In this document: positions 38,401 through 44,873 of the stretch, one piece after another
Layout: every line of letters starts with the position of its first letter
How positions within the stretch are numbered: the first letter of the stretch is position 1
Assembly: GCF_014648355.1 (NCBI RefSeq)
Contig: NZ_BMQY01000001.1
Coordinates: 1,046,757 to 1,110,756, forward strand
DNA: 64,000 nucleotides
Origin: Couchioplanes azureus
GTDB taxonomy: Bacteria > Actinomycetota > Actinomycetes > Mycobacteriales > Micromonosporaceae
Direction: 5' to 3'
Notes under the pieces: generated by a model
Seen by the model: the letters and a program-made list of their open reading frames with translations, nothing else
What the model was told of the DNA's origin: nothing
The model's database searches: none
Made by a program: the position numbers and the translations under genes

Positions 38401-39144
38401 GATCACCTCGGCCAGCCGGCCGGCGACCCGGCCCAGCTCGGTCTCCCGGCCGACGAACGGCGCCTCGTCGCCCACCCCGGACCGGGTGCCCGGGGCGTCG
38501 TGCAGGCCGAGCAGCTCGTACGCCGGCACCGGCTCGCGCTTGCCCTTGAGCCGCAGGGCCCGCAGCTGCCGCCAGGAGGCGACGTGCCGGGTGCCGGCCG
38601 AGGTGCGCGCGCCGGCGTACACCGCACCGACCGCGGCGGCGTCGGCCAGCCGGGCGGCGGTGTTCACCGTGTCGCCGATGACCGTGTACTCGATCGAGGC
38701 CTGGATGCCGGCGACGACCTCGCCGGTGTTCAGGCCCACGCGCAACCCGAGCGGCGCCCCGCCGCCCCGCTCGTCGTCCAGCACCCGCCGGACCGCGCGC
38801 TGCATGCTCAGGGCCGCCCGGACCGCGCGCTCGGCGTCGTCCTCGTGCGCCACCGGCGCCCCGAAGACCGCCATGATGCCGTCGCCGGTGAGCTTGTCGA
38901 CGTGCCCGCCGAAGGTCTTGACGGCGCCGGCGAGCGCCGCGAGCACCCGGTCGGTGACCGCGCCGACGCGCTCGGGGTCGAGGTCCTCCGACCAGGAGGT
39001 GAAGTCCGAGAGGTCGCCGAAGAGCACGGTCACGATGCGCCGCTCGGCCGCGGGCAACGTCGCGGCGGCGGGCAGGGCCGCGCCGCAGTTGTGGCAGAAC
39101 CGCGCGCCGGGAACGGCCACGGTTCCGCACACGGGACAGGTCAC
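35500..39144 (-). CDS. Zinc-ribbon / class III nucleotide cyclase / AAA ATPase / TPR regulator
   Basis: GTG 39144 overlaps the stop of the MBL gene (GTGA) and gives 1214 residues. Order: zinc ribbon (CPVCG...CHNCG, 2-20), class III cyclase (about 35-205), AAA/STAND ATPase with EAGIGKT Walker A, then TPR-like helices to the end. All six cyclase catalytic positions appear: Asp in FGDLSDF and in TGDGIM, the adenine-selecting Lys in DKLTGDG, Thr in YTVIGDT, and Asn and Arg in VNTAARL. It should therefore make cAMP. Closest plan: mycobacterial cyclase-ATPase regulators, but there is no LuxR domain. Near crp, so a local cAMP circuit is plausible. Confidence 0.9.
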   Translation of the reverse strand: MTCPVCGTVAVPGARFCHNCGAALPAAATLPAAERRIVTVLFGDLSDFTSWSEDLDPERVGAVTDRVLAALAGAVKTFGGHVDKLTGDGIMAVFGAPVAHEDDAERAVRAALSMQRAVRRVLDDERGGGAPLGLRVGLNTGEVVAGIQASIEYTVIGDTVNTAARLADAAAVGAVYAGARTSAGTRHVASWRQLRALRLKGKREPVPAYELLGLHDAPGTRSGVGDEAPFVGRETELGRVAGRLAEVIDSGNPRVMVMTAEAGIGKTRFAGEVKRLAAGYDVGAGRFAAHTGARVLRARCRAFGERRRFAPLADLVRKSVGLPKDVAATISRAVVEERLRKLVARLSRDGEAPEIDIDRLLALLGYGEVPANPVGAAAVAEWQPTGGTQPDSETIPVAVAGLLTALAREAPLVVIVDDLHDATAETIDALGGVLSRLDGPVVMLLLGRPELVRTAGALTRLADAEIHTLPPLRGADASRLLTSYLNGGKLPQADADRLLATAQGNAFYLAELVTLLMERGALMPAVGANAAGKWQLAGGAMDSRLLSRDLAAVLAARIDALPTEPRSVLRDAAVVGDTVPTGVIEALRARRSPGDARAGAVATVELERAVDELLQRRMLHRVRGGYAFTTPLMREAAYAGIGKADLAGRHAYLARWAAPETIDALGYDGASRLSLGENERDAFVATHAECAMELADAVRLRPDASVRDVAPLGVAALGRLARRALANIEPAASIAYAERAAALAKDALPLSDQLVHARALLRLGRADEALTCGEKIAETADEEPVCRAEALLVVGRAREALGDLPRAVTAWQEALKVATDAELAPERANAMRRLGMADFLAGKLSQASSRFAAAYQVTLAAGDRHGQAWALQNLAWVTTTRGDFPGTDAVLGRAARLFAELGDPVGRAWLRGTTAFARLLAGRLQESRRLARIFLPFGDRVGEGWAVGTLRAVEAYASAELGDLAEADGEARRAYRDFDKVSDDWGRGLALVVRGVIARGLGEFDHADDLLTDALDQAGRTGHPLLLGMAGTIRGFVALQRGDGEAAEADARRVMTAVEPHNPLAPAQVGPRVLLAEARLRAGDPGTAIGLLAPIATDNSGSLLFSRRQALASYASALLADGRVEEAAEWIRRARQIPAEDVRSGVVAAMVQARVAAAAGDMAAARGAAEEAVLLAYATEQASERVVAEDLRDALASSIVEPPESVAFASDVPG

Positions 39145-39932
39145 AGCGGGTCCAACCGTTCCCGGGTGCGCGGTGATTCCCGTCTCAGAAACTCGAGTTG
39201 GGCGCGCGCGGACCACTCGGCGGCGAACCGTACGCCCGGGTCGATATCGGGATAGACCGCATCGACGACGGCCTCGGGGGTCTCGGCACCCGCCGCGAGG
39301 GCGGCCCGGACCTGGTCGAGCCGCTCCCGCCGGTGCGCCAGATAGGCCGCCGCGACCTCGGCGCAGTCGGGCCGCACCGGGCCGTGGCCCGGCAGCATCA
39401 GCAACGGGTACGCCCGCAGCGTCTCGAGGCTGTCCAGGTACGCCCCCAGGTCGCCGTCGGGCCACGCCACCACGGTCGTGCCCCGCCCCAGCAGGGTGTC
39501 GCCGGTGAACACGGCGTCCTCCACCACGAAGCACACCGAGTCGCCGGTGTGCCCCGGCGTGGCGACGACCTCGATGTCCAGGCCGGCGAGCCGCATCGTG
39601 GGCGGCAGCGGATCGCCGTGCTTCGGGTCGGCGGCGAGGACCGGCACCCCGCCGAGCATGCGGGAGAGCGTCTCGGCGCCTTCCACGTGATCGTGGTGGC
39701 CGTGCGTGATCAGGATGGCGCTCAGCGGCCGGTGCTCGGCGATGGAGGCGAGATGTCCCGCGTCGTCCGGGCCGGGGTCGACGACGACCGCGTCGTGCGC
39801 GCCGGGCGCCCGCAGCACCCAGGTGTTGGTGCCGTCCAGCGTCATCGGGCCCGCGTTGGGTGCCAGCAGCGTCGTGACCCACTCCGGCAACCGCTCGACC
39901 TGCGACGACACAGACGCCACCCCCCAGCGCAT
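39141..39932 (-). CDS. Metallo-beta-lactamase fold hydrolase
   Basis: 263 residues from ATG 39932 (MRWGVASVSS). Zinc site HGHHDHVEG plus the later His in PGHTGD, Asp in FTGDTLL and His in PGHGP, with a C-terminal helical extension as in LACTB2/glyoxalase II-like proteins. Orthologue of M. tuberculosis Rv3677c by position beside RidA and near crp. Substrate unknown. Coupled to the cyclase gene by a GTGA overlap. Confidence 0.9.
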   Translation of the reverse strand: MRWGVASVSSQVERLPEWVTTLLAPNAGPMTLDGTNTWVLRAPGAHDAVVVDPGPDDAGHLASIAEHRPLSAILITHGHHDHVEGAETLSRMLGGVPVLAADPKHGDPLPPTMRLAGLDIEVVATPGHTGDSVCFVVEDAVFTGDTLLGRGTTVVAWPDGDLGAYLDSLETLRAYPLLMLPGHGPVRPDCAEVAAAYLAHRRERLDQVRAALAAGAETPEAVVDAVYPDIDPGVRFAAEWSARAQLEFLRRESPRTRERLDPL

Positions 39933-40020
39933 GGTACGTCCCCGAGGCCACGGGACCGAACACACGTGGTCCGGCCGGCGGTCGCCCCGGCCCGGGAACG
40001 CACCCGGGCCGGGACGGGCG

Positions 40021-40512
40021 TCAGGCGACCTCGGCGATGACCTCCACCTCGACCGGCGCACCCAGCGGCAGCTCCGACACGCCGACGGCGCTGCGGGCGT
40101 GCCGGCCGAGCTCGCCGAAGACGTCTCCGAAGAGGTTCGAGGCGCCGTTGACCACGGCCGGCTGCCCGGTGAAGCCCTCGGCCGACGCCACGAAGCCGGT
40201 CACCTTCACGATCTTCGTGACCCGGCCCAGGCCCACCAGCGCGTCGATCGCCGCGAGGGCGTTCAGGGCGCAGTACCGGGCCAGCTCCGTGCCCTGCTCG
40301 GCGGTGACGTCCGCACCGACCTTGCCGGTGTACGGCAGCTTCCCGTCCACCATCGGCAGCTGCCCGGAGGTGTAGACGTAGTTGCCGGACTGCACCGCCG
40401 GCACGTACGACCCGATGGGCGCCACCACGGTCGGCAGGGTCAGGCCCAGCTCGGCCAGCCGCGCGTACGCGTCCGCGCCGCCGGCGCCGCTGACCGGCGT
40501 CGGCGCGCTCAT
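40021..40512 (-). CDS. RidA-family protein (YjgF/Rv3678c type)
   Basis: 163 residues from ATG 40512, which overlaps the stop of the DUF4177 gene. RidA enzymes hydrolyse reactive 2-aminoacrylate and related imines. The family pattern is visible in VYTSGQLPMVDG and the C-terminal VEVEVIAEVA. The canonical arginine segment is not obvious (NALAAIDALVG...VTGFVAS), so it belongs to the divergent actinobacterial subgroup and may lack deaminase activity. Confidence 0.85.
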   Translation of the reverse strand: MSAPTPVSGAGGADAYARLAELGLTLPTVVAPIGSYVPAVQSGNYVYTSGQLPMVDGKLPYTGKVGADVTAEQGTELARYCALNALAAIDALVGLGRVTKIVKVTGFVASAEGFTGQPAVVNGASNLFGDVFGELGRHARSAVGVSELPLGAPVEVEVIAEVA

Positions 40513-40664
40513 GCCTTGGGCCGCTTCATGTAGGCCACCAGCTGCTCCGAGTTCGGGCCCGGCACGACCTGCACCAGCTCCCAGCCGTCGTCGCCCCAGT
40601 TGTCGAGGATCTGCTTGGTCGCGTGGACCAGCAGCGGCACGGTCACGTACTCCCACTTCTGCAT
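40509..40664 (-). CDS. Small DUF4177-family protein
   Basis: 51 residues (starts MQKWEYVTVPLL, contains WGDDGWELV). The WEYV and DGWELV signatures are those of DUF4177, as in Rv3678A at the same place in M. tuberculosis. GGGAG precedes the ATG; the stop overlaps ridA. First gene of the five-gene operon DUF4177-ridA-MBL-cyclase-kinase. Function unknown. Confidence 0.8.
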   Translation of the reverse strand: MQKWEYVTVPLLVHATKQILDNWGDDGWELVQVVPGPNSEQLVAYMKRPKA

Positions 40665-40720
40665 TGCTCGCAGCTCCCAGAGATAGTCCGCTCGAGCCCG
40701 CCGGCCCGCACTTCGGCGAC

Positions 40721-40726
40721 AGCCTA
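40721..40726 (-). promoter_or_regulatory. Possible -10 of the DUF4177-to-kinase operon
   Basis: TAGGCT on the minus strand about 57 nt upstream of the DUF4177 ATG; leaves a leader with a ribosome binding site. Confidence 0.3.
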
Positions 40727-40821
40727 GCCAGGCGCGCGGAGCGGCCTCGCGGCCGACCGGATTCCATTACCCTGACGTGGGGGTGGTGCGACTCCTCCGC
40801 AGGTGGAGACAAGGGGGCACG

Positions 40822-42039
40822 ATGACGCGACCGTCGCAGGGAGAACCCGGGCGGACCTCATCGATCGCGGCTGTGGAGGCACCCGCCTCCGACTTCATCG
40901 ACGCCACCGCGCCGACCGCCCCGCCCTCCTGGCCGCCCCAGGGCGCCTACCCGGGCGAGCCCGGCCACCCCGGCCCGACCCCGGCTCCGCCGCAATGGCC
41001 GCCGGCCGCTCCCGAGGCCGCCGAGCCGGGCACCGCGGCATCGCCGATGCCCGCTTCCCCGGAGGCGACGGCCGTCCCCGCGCCGCCCGAGACCACGGCC
41101 GCCCCCGCTTCCACCGACGTGACGACCGCGCCCACCTTCGCCGACGTGACGACCATGCCCGGTTCCACCGACGTGACGACCGCGCCCGGTTCCACCGACG
41201 TGACGACCGCGCCCGGTTCCACCGACGTGACGACCGCGCCCGGTTCCACCGACGTGACGACCGCGCCCGGTTCCACCGAGGTGACGGCCGTGGTCGGGGA
41301 GCCGTTGCAGGGCGATGCCCTGCACGGCGAGACGGTCGAGGCCGAGGTCGTCTGGCATCAGCCGCCGCCGACCGAGCCGTTCCACGCCAAGCACGAGAAG
41401 CCCGGCGAGTGGCACACGCACCCGCCCGACCACCTCGCCTACCAGCACTCGCCGCCGGCCGAGGTCCAGCCCGGCGTCCAGCACGACGAGCCCGGCGAGG
41501 CGATCCCGCTGAGCATGCTGCCGCAGCCGTGGCAGGTGCCGTTCGACCCGCACCACACCGAAACCGTCGTGACCGAGGACGAGCCGTCCCGGGGCGGCCG
41601 GCGTACCAAGCTCTGGATCCCGCTGGCCCTGGTGGTGACGCTGCTGCTGTTCGGCGGCGGCGCGCTGTCCGCGCTCATGATGCTGCGCAACGCGGACAGC
41701 GGCAAGGGTTCGCCGGATCCGGCCACGGCCGTCGACCGCTTCCTGGCCGCCGTCTACACCGAGCAGGACGCGGCCTCGGCCGGCGAGCACGTCTGCCGCG
41801 AGGCGCGCGACGAGGACAAGCTCCAGCAGCGGGTCGACCAGATCAAGGGGTACGCGAACGAGTACCAGGCGCCGACCTACCGCTGGACCGAGCCGGCCGT
41901 GTCGGGACAGGACGACGAGAAGGCCACGGTGGCCGTCCAGCTCACGATGACCACCGACGACGAGAAGAGCGCCCAGCAGCAGCTGACGTTCACGGTGGTC
42001 CGCAAGACCGGCTGGCTCGTCTGCGACATCACCGGCTGA
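40822..42039 (+). CDS. Membrane-anchored NTF2-like protein with a tandem-repeat cytosolic region
   Basis: ATG 40822 follows AAGGGGGCACG and gives 405 residues; an in-frame GTG lies at 40777. Long Pro/Ala/Thr-rich cytosolic part containing 9-residue repeats of type TDVTTAPGS (about 98-152), one membrane helix (about 270-293), and a C-terminal domain opening AVDRFLAAVYTEQDAAS with Cys in EHVCREA and the last one in WLVCDI. This external domain matches the protein at 5273-5794 in layout and cysteines. Function unknown; lies upstream of the ArsA pair. Confidence 0.75.
   Translation: MTRPSQGEPGRTSSIAAVEAPASDFIDATAPTAPPSWPPQGAYPGEPGHPGPTPAPPQWPPAAPEAAEPGTAASPMPASPEATAVPAPPETTAAPASTDVTTAPTFADVTTMPGSTDVTTAPGSTDVTTAPGSTDVTTAPGSTDVTTAPGSTEVTAVVGEPLQGDALHGETVEAEVVWHQPPPTEPFHAKHEKPGEWHTHPPDHLAYQHSPPAEVQPGVQHDEPGEAIPLSMLPQPWQVPFDPHHTETVVTEDEPSRGGRRTKLWIPLALVVTLLLFGGGALSALMMLRNADSGKGSPDPATAVDRFLAAVYTEQDAASAGEHVCREARDEDKLQQRVDQIKGYANEYQAPTYRWTEPAVSGQDDEKATVAVQLTMTTDDEKSAQQQLTFTVVRKTGWLVCDITG
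41113..41274 (+). repeat. 27-bp in-frame tandem repeats
   Basis: Six 27-bp units; the last four (41167-41274) are identical at DNA level, implying recent expansion. Encodes TDVTTAPGS. Confidence 0.9.
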
Positions 42040-42078
42040 GTTTGCCCGCAGCGGAAAACCGAAGAAGAGCATGGGTCG

Positions 42079-42084
42079 TACGCT
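42079..42084 (+). promoter_or_regulatory. -10 element of ArsA-like gene 1 (leaderless)
   Basis: TACGCT in GTACGCTCGAAGGC, 7 nt before GTG 42092. Confidence 0.5.
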
Positions 42085-42091
42085 CGAAGGC

Positions 42092-43042
42092 GTGGGTAGA
42101 AGCGATTGGCCCGCCCGGCTGCACGTGGTGACGGGCAAGGGCGGCACCGGCAAGACCACCGTGGCGGCGGCGCTGGCCCTGGGCCTGGCCGCCGGCGGGC
42201 ACCGCACATTGCTGGTCGAGGTGGAGGGCCGGCAGGGCATCGCCCAGCTCTTCGGCACCGAGCCGCTGCCCTACGCGGAGCGGCGCATCGCCACCCCGCC
42301 CGACGCGCACGGCGAGGTGCGGGCGCTCGCCGTGGACCCCGAGGAAGCCCTGCTCGAATACCTCGACATGTTCTACAAGCTCGGCGCCGCCGGGCGGGCG
42401 CTGCGCAAGATCGGCGCCATCGACTTCGCCACCACCATCGCTCCCGGCCTGCGCGACGTGCTGCTCACCGGCAAGGTCAAGGAGGCGACCACCCGCTCCT
42501 CGGACGGCCGCCGGGCGTACGACGCGGTCGTGCTCGACGCGCCGCCGACCGGCCGCATCGGACGGTTCCTCAACGTCACCGCGGAGACCGCCAAGCTGGC
42601 GAAGATGGGACCGATCAAGACGCAGAGCGACGGGGTGGCCTCGTTGCTGCGCTCGCCGATCACCTCCGTGCACGTGGTCACGCTGCTGGAGGAGATGCCG
42701 GTGCAGGAGAGCCTCGACGCCATCGCGGAACTGAACGCCCTGCACATCCCGGTCGGACGGATCATCGTCAACGGCGCCCGCCCCCCGCTGCTGGCCGGCG
42801 CGAAGGTCAGCAAGGCGGAGCTCAAGCGCGGACTGACCGCGGCCGGGCTGCCGGCCGACCCGGCGACGGTGGCGGGGCTGCACGCCGAGGCGAAGGCGCA
42901 TCTGACCCGGCGCGAGCTGGAGGAGTCGCTGCGCGCCGATCTCGCCGAGACCGGCCACCCCATGGTGGAGTTGCCCCTGCTCTCCGACGGGGTGGACCGC
43001 GACGGACTGCACCGGCTCGCGGACCTGCTCATGTCCTCCTGA
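42092..43042 (+). CDS. ArsA/GET3-family ATPase 1
   Basis: Rv3679-like. GTG 42092 chosen because TACGCT lies 7 nt before it; ATG 42071 would add 7 residues. 316 residues with the deviant Walker A GKGGTGKTT, switch segment VVLDAPPTGR and a helical C-terminus. ArsA/GET3 proteins are dimeric ATPases for anions or tail-anchored proteins; in M. tuberculosis the Rv3679/Rv3680 pair has been linked to stress and nitrogen-compound or glycerol tolerance. Followed by its partner in the next gene. Confidence 0.88.
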   Translation: MGRSDWPARLHVVTGKGGTGKTTVAAALALGLAAGGHRTLLVEVEGRQGIAQLFGTEPLPYAERRIATPPDAHGEVRALAVDPEEALLEYLDMFYKLGAAGRALRKIGAIDFATTIAPGLRDVLLTGKVKEATTRSSDGRRAYDAVVLDAPPTGRIGRFLNVTAETAKLAKMGPIKTQSDGVASLLRSPITSVHVVTLLEEMPVQESLDAIAELNALHIPVGRIIVNGARPPLLAGAKVSKAELKRGLTAAGLPADPATVAGLHAEAKAHLTRRELEESLRADLAETGHPMVELPLLSDGVDRDGLHRLADLLMSS

Positions 43043-43098
43043 TGTCTGACCGGCCACACAGCACCCCGCTCCAGGCCGCGAGCCGGGCCCCGAGTCAG

Positions 43099-43104
43099 TA
43101 CGCT
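43099..43104 (+). promoter_or_regulatory. -10 element of ArsA-like gene 2 (leaderless)
   Basis: TACGCT in GTACGCTCGAATC, 6 nt before GTG 43111; nearly the same sequence as at gene 1. Confidence 0.45.
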
Positions 43105-43110
43105 CGAATC

Positions 43111-44265
43111 GTGGCCGCTGATCAGACCGCCCCGCGCCTGGACGTCGACGCCCTGCTGGCGGACCCGGCGACCCGCATCGTGGTGTGCTGCGGCGCCGGC
43201 GGCGTCGGCAAGACCACCACCGCGGCCGCGCTCGGGCTGCGCGCCGCCGAACGGCACGGCCGGCGCACCGTGGTGCTGACCATCGACCCGGCGCGCCGCC
43301 TGGCCCAGTCCATGGGCCTGACCGAGCTGGACAACACGCCCCGGCAGGTCAAGGGCATCGACGCCGAGACGAGCGGCGGCGAGCTGCACGCCATGATGCT
43401 CGACATGAAGCGCACGTTCGACGAGGTCGTGCAGGCGCACACCTCGCCGCAGCGCGCCGCGGAGATCTTCGCCAACCCCTTCTACCAGGCCATGAGCTCG
43501 ACCTTCTCGGGCACGCAGGAATACATGGCGATGGAGAAGCTCGGTCAGTTGCGTTCCCGCGAGGAGTGGGACCTGATCGTGGTGGACACGCCGCCGTCGC
43601 GGTCCGCCCTCGACTTCCTCGACGCCCCCGCGCGGCTGTCGCGCTTCCTCGACGGTCGCATGCTGCGCATGCTGATGGCTCCCGCGCGCGGCGGCCGGAG
43701 CATGTTCAGCCTGGTCACCGCCTCCTTCGGACTCTTCTCCCGGGCGGTGCAGAAGATCCTCGGCGCCCAGCTGCTCACCGACCTGTCCGGCTTCGTCGCG
43801 GCGCTCGACTCCATGTTCGGCGGCTTCCGGCAGCGCGCCGACGAGACGTACCGGATCCTGCAGGACCCGCAGACCGCCTTCCTGCTGGTCGCCGCTCCGG
43901 AGCGCGACGCGGTCCGCGAGGCCGCGTACTTCGCCGAGCGGCTGGTCGCCGAGCGCATGCCGCTCGCCGGCCTGGTGCTCAACCGCACCCACCGCGCCGC
44001 CCTGGACTCGATCCCGCTGGCCGCGGCCGACGCCGCGGCGGCCGCCCTCGACGCCGAGGGCGATCAACAGACCACGGCGGACGCGCTGCGGGTGCATGCC
44101 GGGTTGCTCCGGCAGATCGATCGGGAGGTACGGGTCGCCGCGCAGTTCACCGGCGCGTTCCCGGACGTGCCCACGGTGTCGGTGACGGCGCAGCCCGCCG
44201 ACGTCCACGACGTCGACGGGCTGCGCACGATCGGCGATACGCTCACCGCCGGAGTTTCCCCTTAA
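43111..44265 (+). CDS. ArsA/GET3-family ATPase 2
   Basis: Rv3680-like, 384 residues from GTG 43111. An ATG at 43042 overlapping the previous stop would add 23 residues without family similarity. Walker A GAGGVGKTT, VVDTPPSRSALDFLD, and the hydrophobic/amphipathic middle typical of GET3-like clients' groove. With gene 1 it probably forms a heterodimer, both subunits having the P-loop. Downstream, whiB converges 0 nt from its stop. Confidence 0.9.
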   Translation: MAADQTAPRLDVDALLADPATRIVVCCGAGGVGKTTTAAALGLRAAERHGRRTVVLTIDPARRLAQSMGLTELDNTPRQVKGIDAETSGGELHAMMLDMKRTFDEVVQAHTSPQRAAEIFANPFYQAMSSTFSGTQEYMAMEKLGQLRSREEWDLIVVDTPPSRSALDFLDAPARLSRFLDGRMLRMLMAPARGGRSMFSLVTASFGLFSRAVQKILGAQLLTDLSGFVAALDSMFGGFRQRADETYRILQDPQTAFLLVAAPERDAVREAAYFAERLVAERMPLAGLVLNRTHRAALDSIPLAAADAAAAALDAEGDQQTTADALRVHAGLLRQIDREVRVAAQFTGAFPDVPTVSVTAQPADVHDVDGLRTIGDTLTAGVSP

Positions 44266-44568
44266 TCAGCGGGTGGAGACGAGCACCTTGTCGGCGCCCT
44301 TCTCGCGCAGTGCGGCTTCGAACATCTTGCGCCAGCTCGCCACGTGCGGGTGCCGGCGCAACAGTGCCCGCCGTTCCCGTTCGGTCATGCCTCCCCAGAC
44401 TCCGAATTCGATCCGGTTGTCCAGTGCGTCGGCGAGGCATTCGTAGCGGACCGGGCAGCTTCGGCAGATTCTCTTCGCCACGTTCTGCTCGGCGCCCTGC
44501 ACGAATAGCGCGTCAGGGTCGCCACTCTGACACGCCGCCATGCTGGGCCAGTCGCTGATCATCCCCAT
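44266..44568 (-). CDS. whiB4: WhiB-family iron-sulfur regulator, WhiB4-like
   Basis: 100 residues from ATG 44568; an upstream start at 44625 adds 19. The four cluster cysteines (AAC, then CRSC with CX2C, then C after five residues) and the turn GVWGGMTERERRALL are intact. The stretch ADALDNRIEFGVWGG and the place between the ArsA pair and ponA2 indicate WhiB4, a redox-responsive DNA-binding protein. GGGGGG lies 12 nt upstream. Divergent from ponA2. Confidence 0.92.
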   Translation of the reverse strand: MGMISDWPSMAACQSGDPDALFVQGAEQNVAKRICRSCPVRYECLADALDNRIEFGVWGGMTERERRALLRRHPHVASWRKMFEAALREKGADKVLVSTR

Positions 44569-44821
44569 CTGTTCACGTCCCCCCTTGCAATTACCCCCTG
44601 ACGCCCACGCGCTCATGTCCCCCAAGCCGCGCAGACGTCGTGCGATAGCTCGCCGGACCCATCATGCTCCGTAGTCAGGCGATTACGCAACGTTGTCCCT
44701 CAAATACGTATACCTCGGAAGTTCCGGGCATCCCACTCTGACCGGACGGAGAAAACTTCGCGGGATATCTCAGAAAACGCTCCGCCCGACCGATCGAGGG
44801 GGCAGAATCATTCTGGGCGAA

Positions 44822-44849
44822 CCGTGACCAACTCGTCGCGTGGTCACGG
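44822..44849. promoter_or_regulatory. Palindromic operator in the ponA2 promoter
   Basis: Inverted repeat CCGTGACCA-N10-TGGTCACGG with perfect 9-bp arms, ending 13 nt before the ponA2 -10. It covers the -35 zone, so a repressor or activator site is likely. Confidence 0.55.
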
Positions 44850-44861
44850 GCCTCTTTCGCG

Positions 44862-44867
44862 TACCCT
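44862..44867 (+). promoter_or_regulatory. -10 element of ponA2 (leaderless)
   Basis: TACCCT, 6 nt before the GTG start codon. Confidence 0.5.
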
Positions 44868-44873
44868 GCTGTC

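Noticed and set aside
35962..39255. 1097-codon plus-strand frame opposite the cyclase gene
   Set aside because: Low-complexity shadow; the minus strand encodes clear catalytic domains.
43042..43110. ATG 43042 as start of the second ArsA-like gene
   Set aside because: The 23 extra residues show no family similarity, and a -10 hexamer sits 6 nt before GTG 43111.
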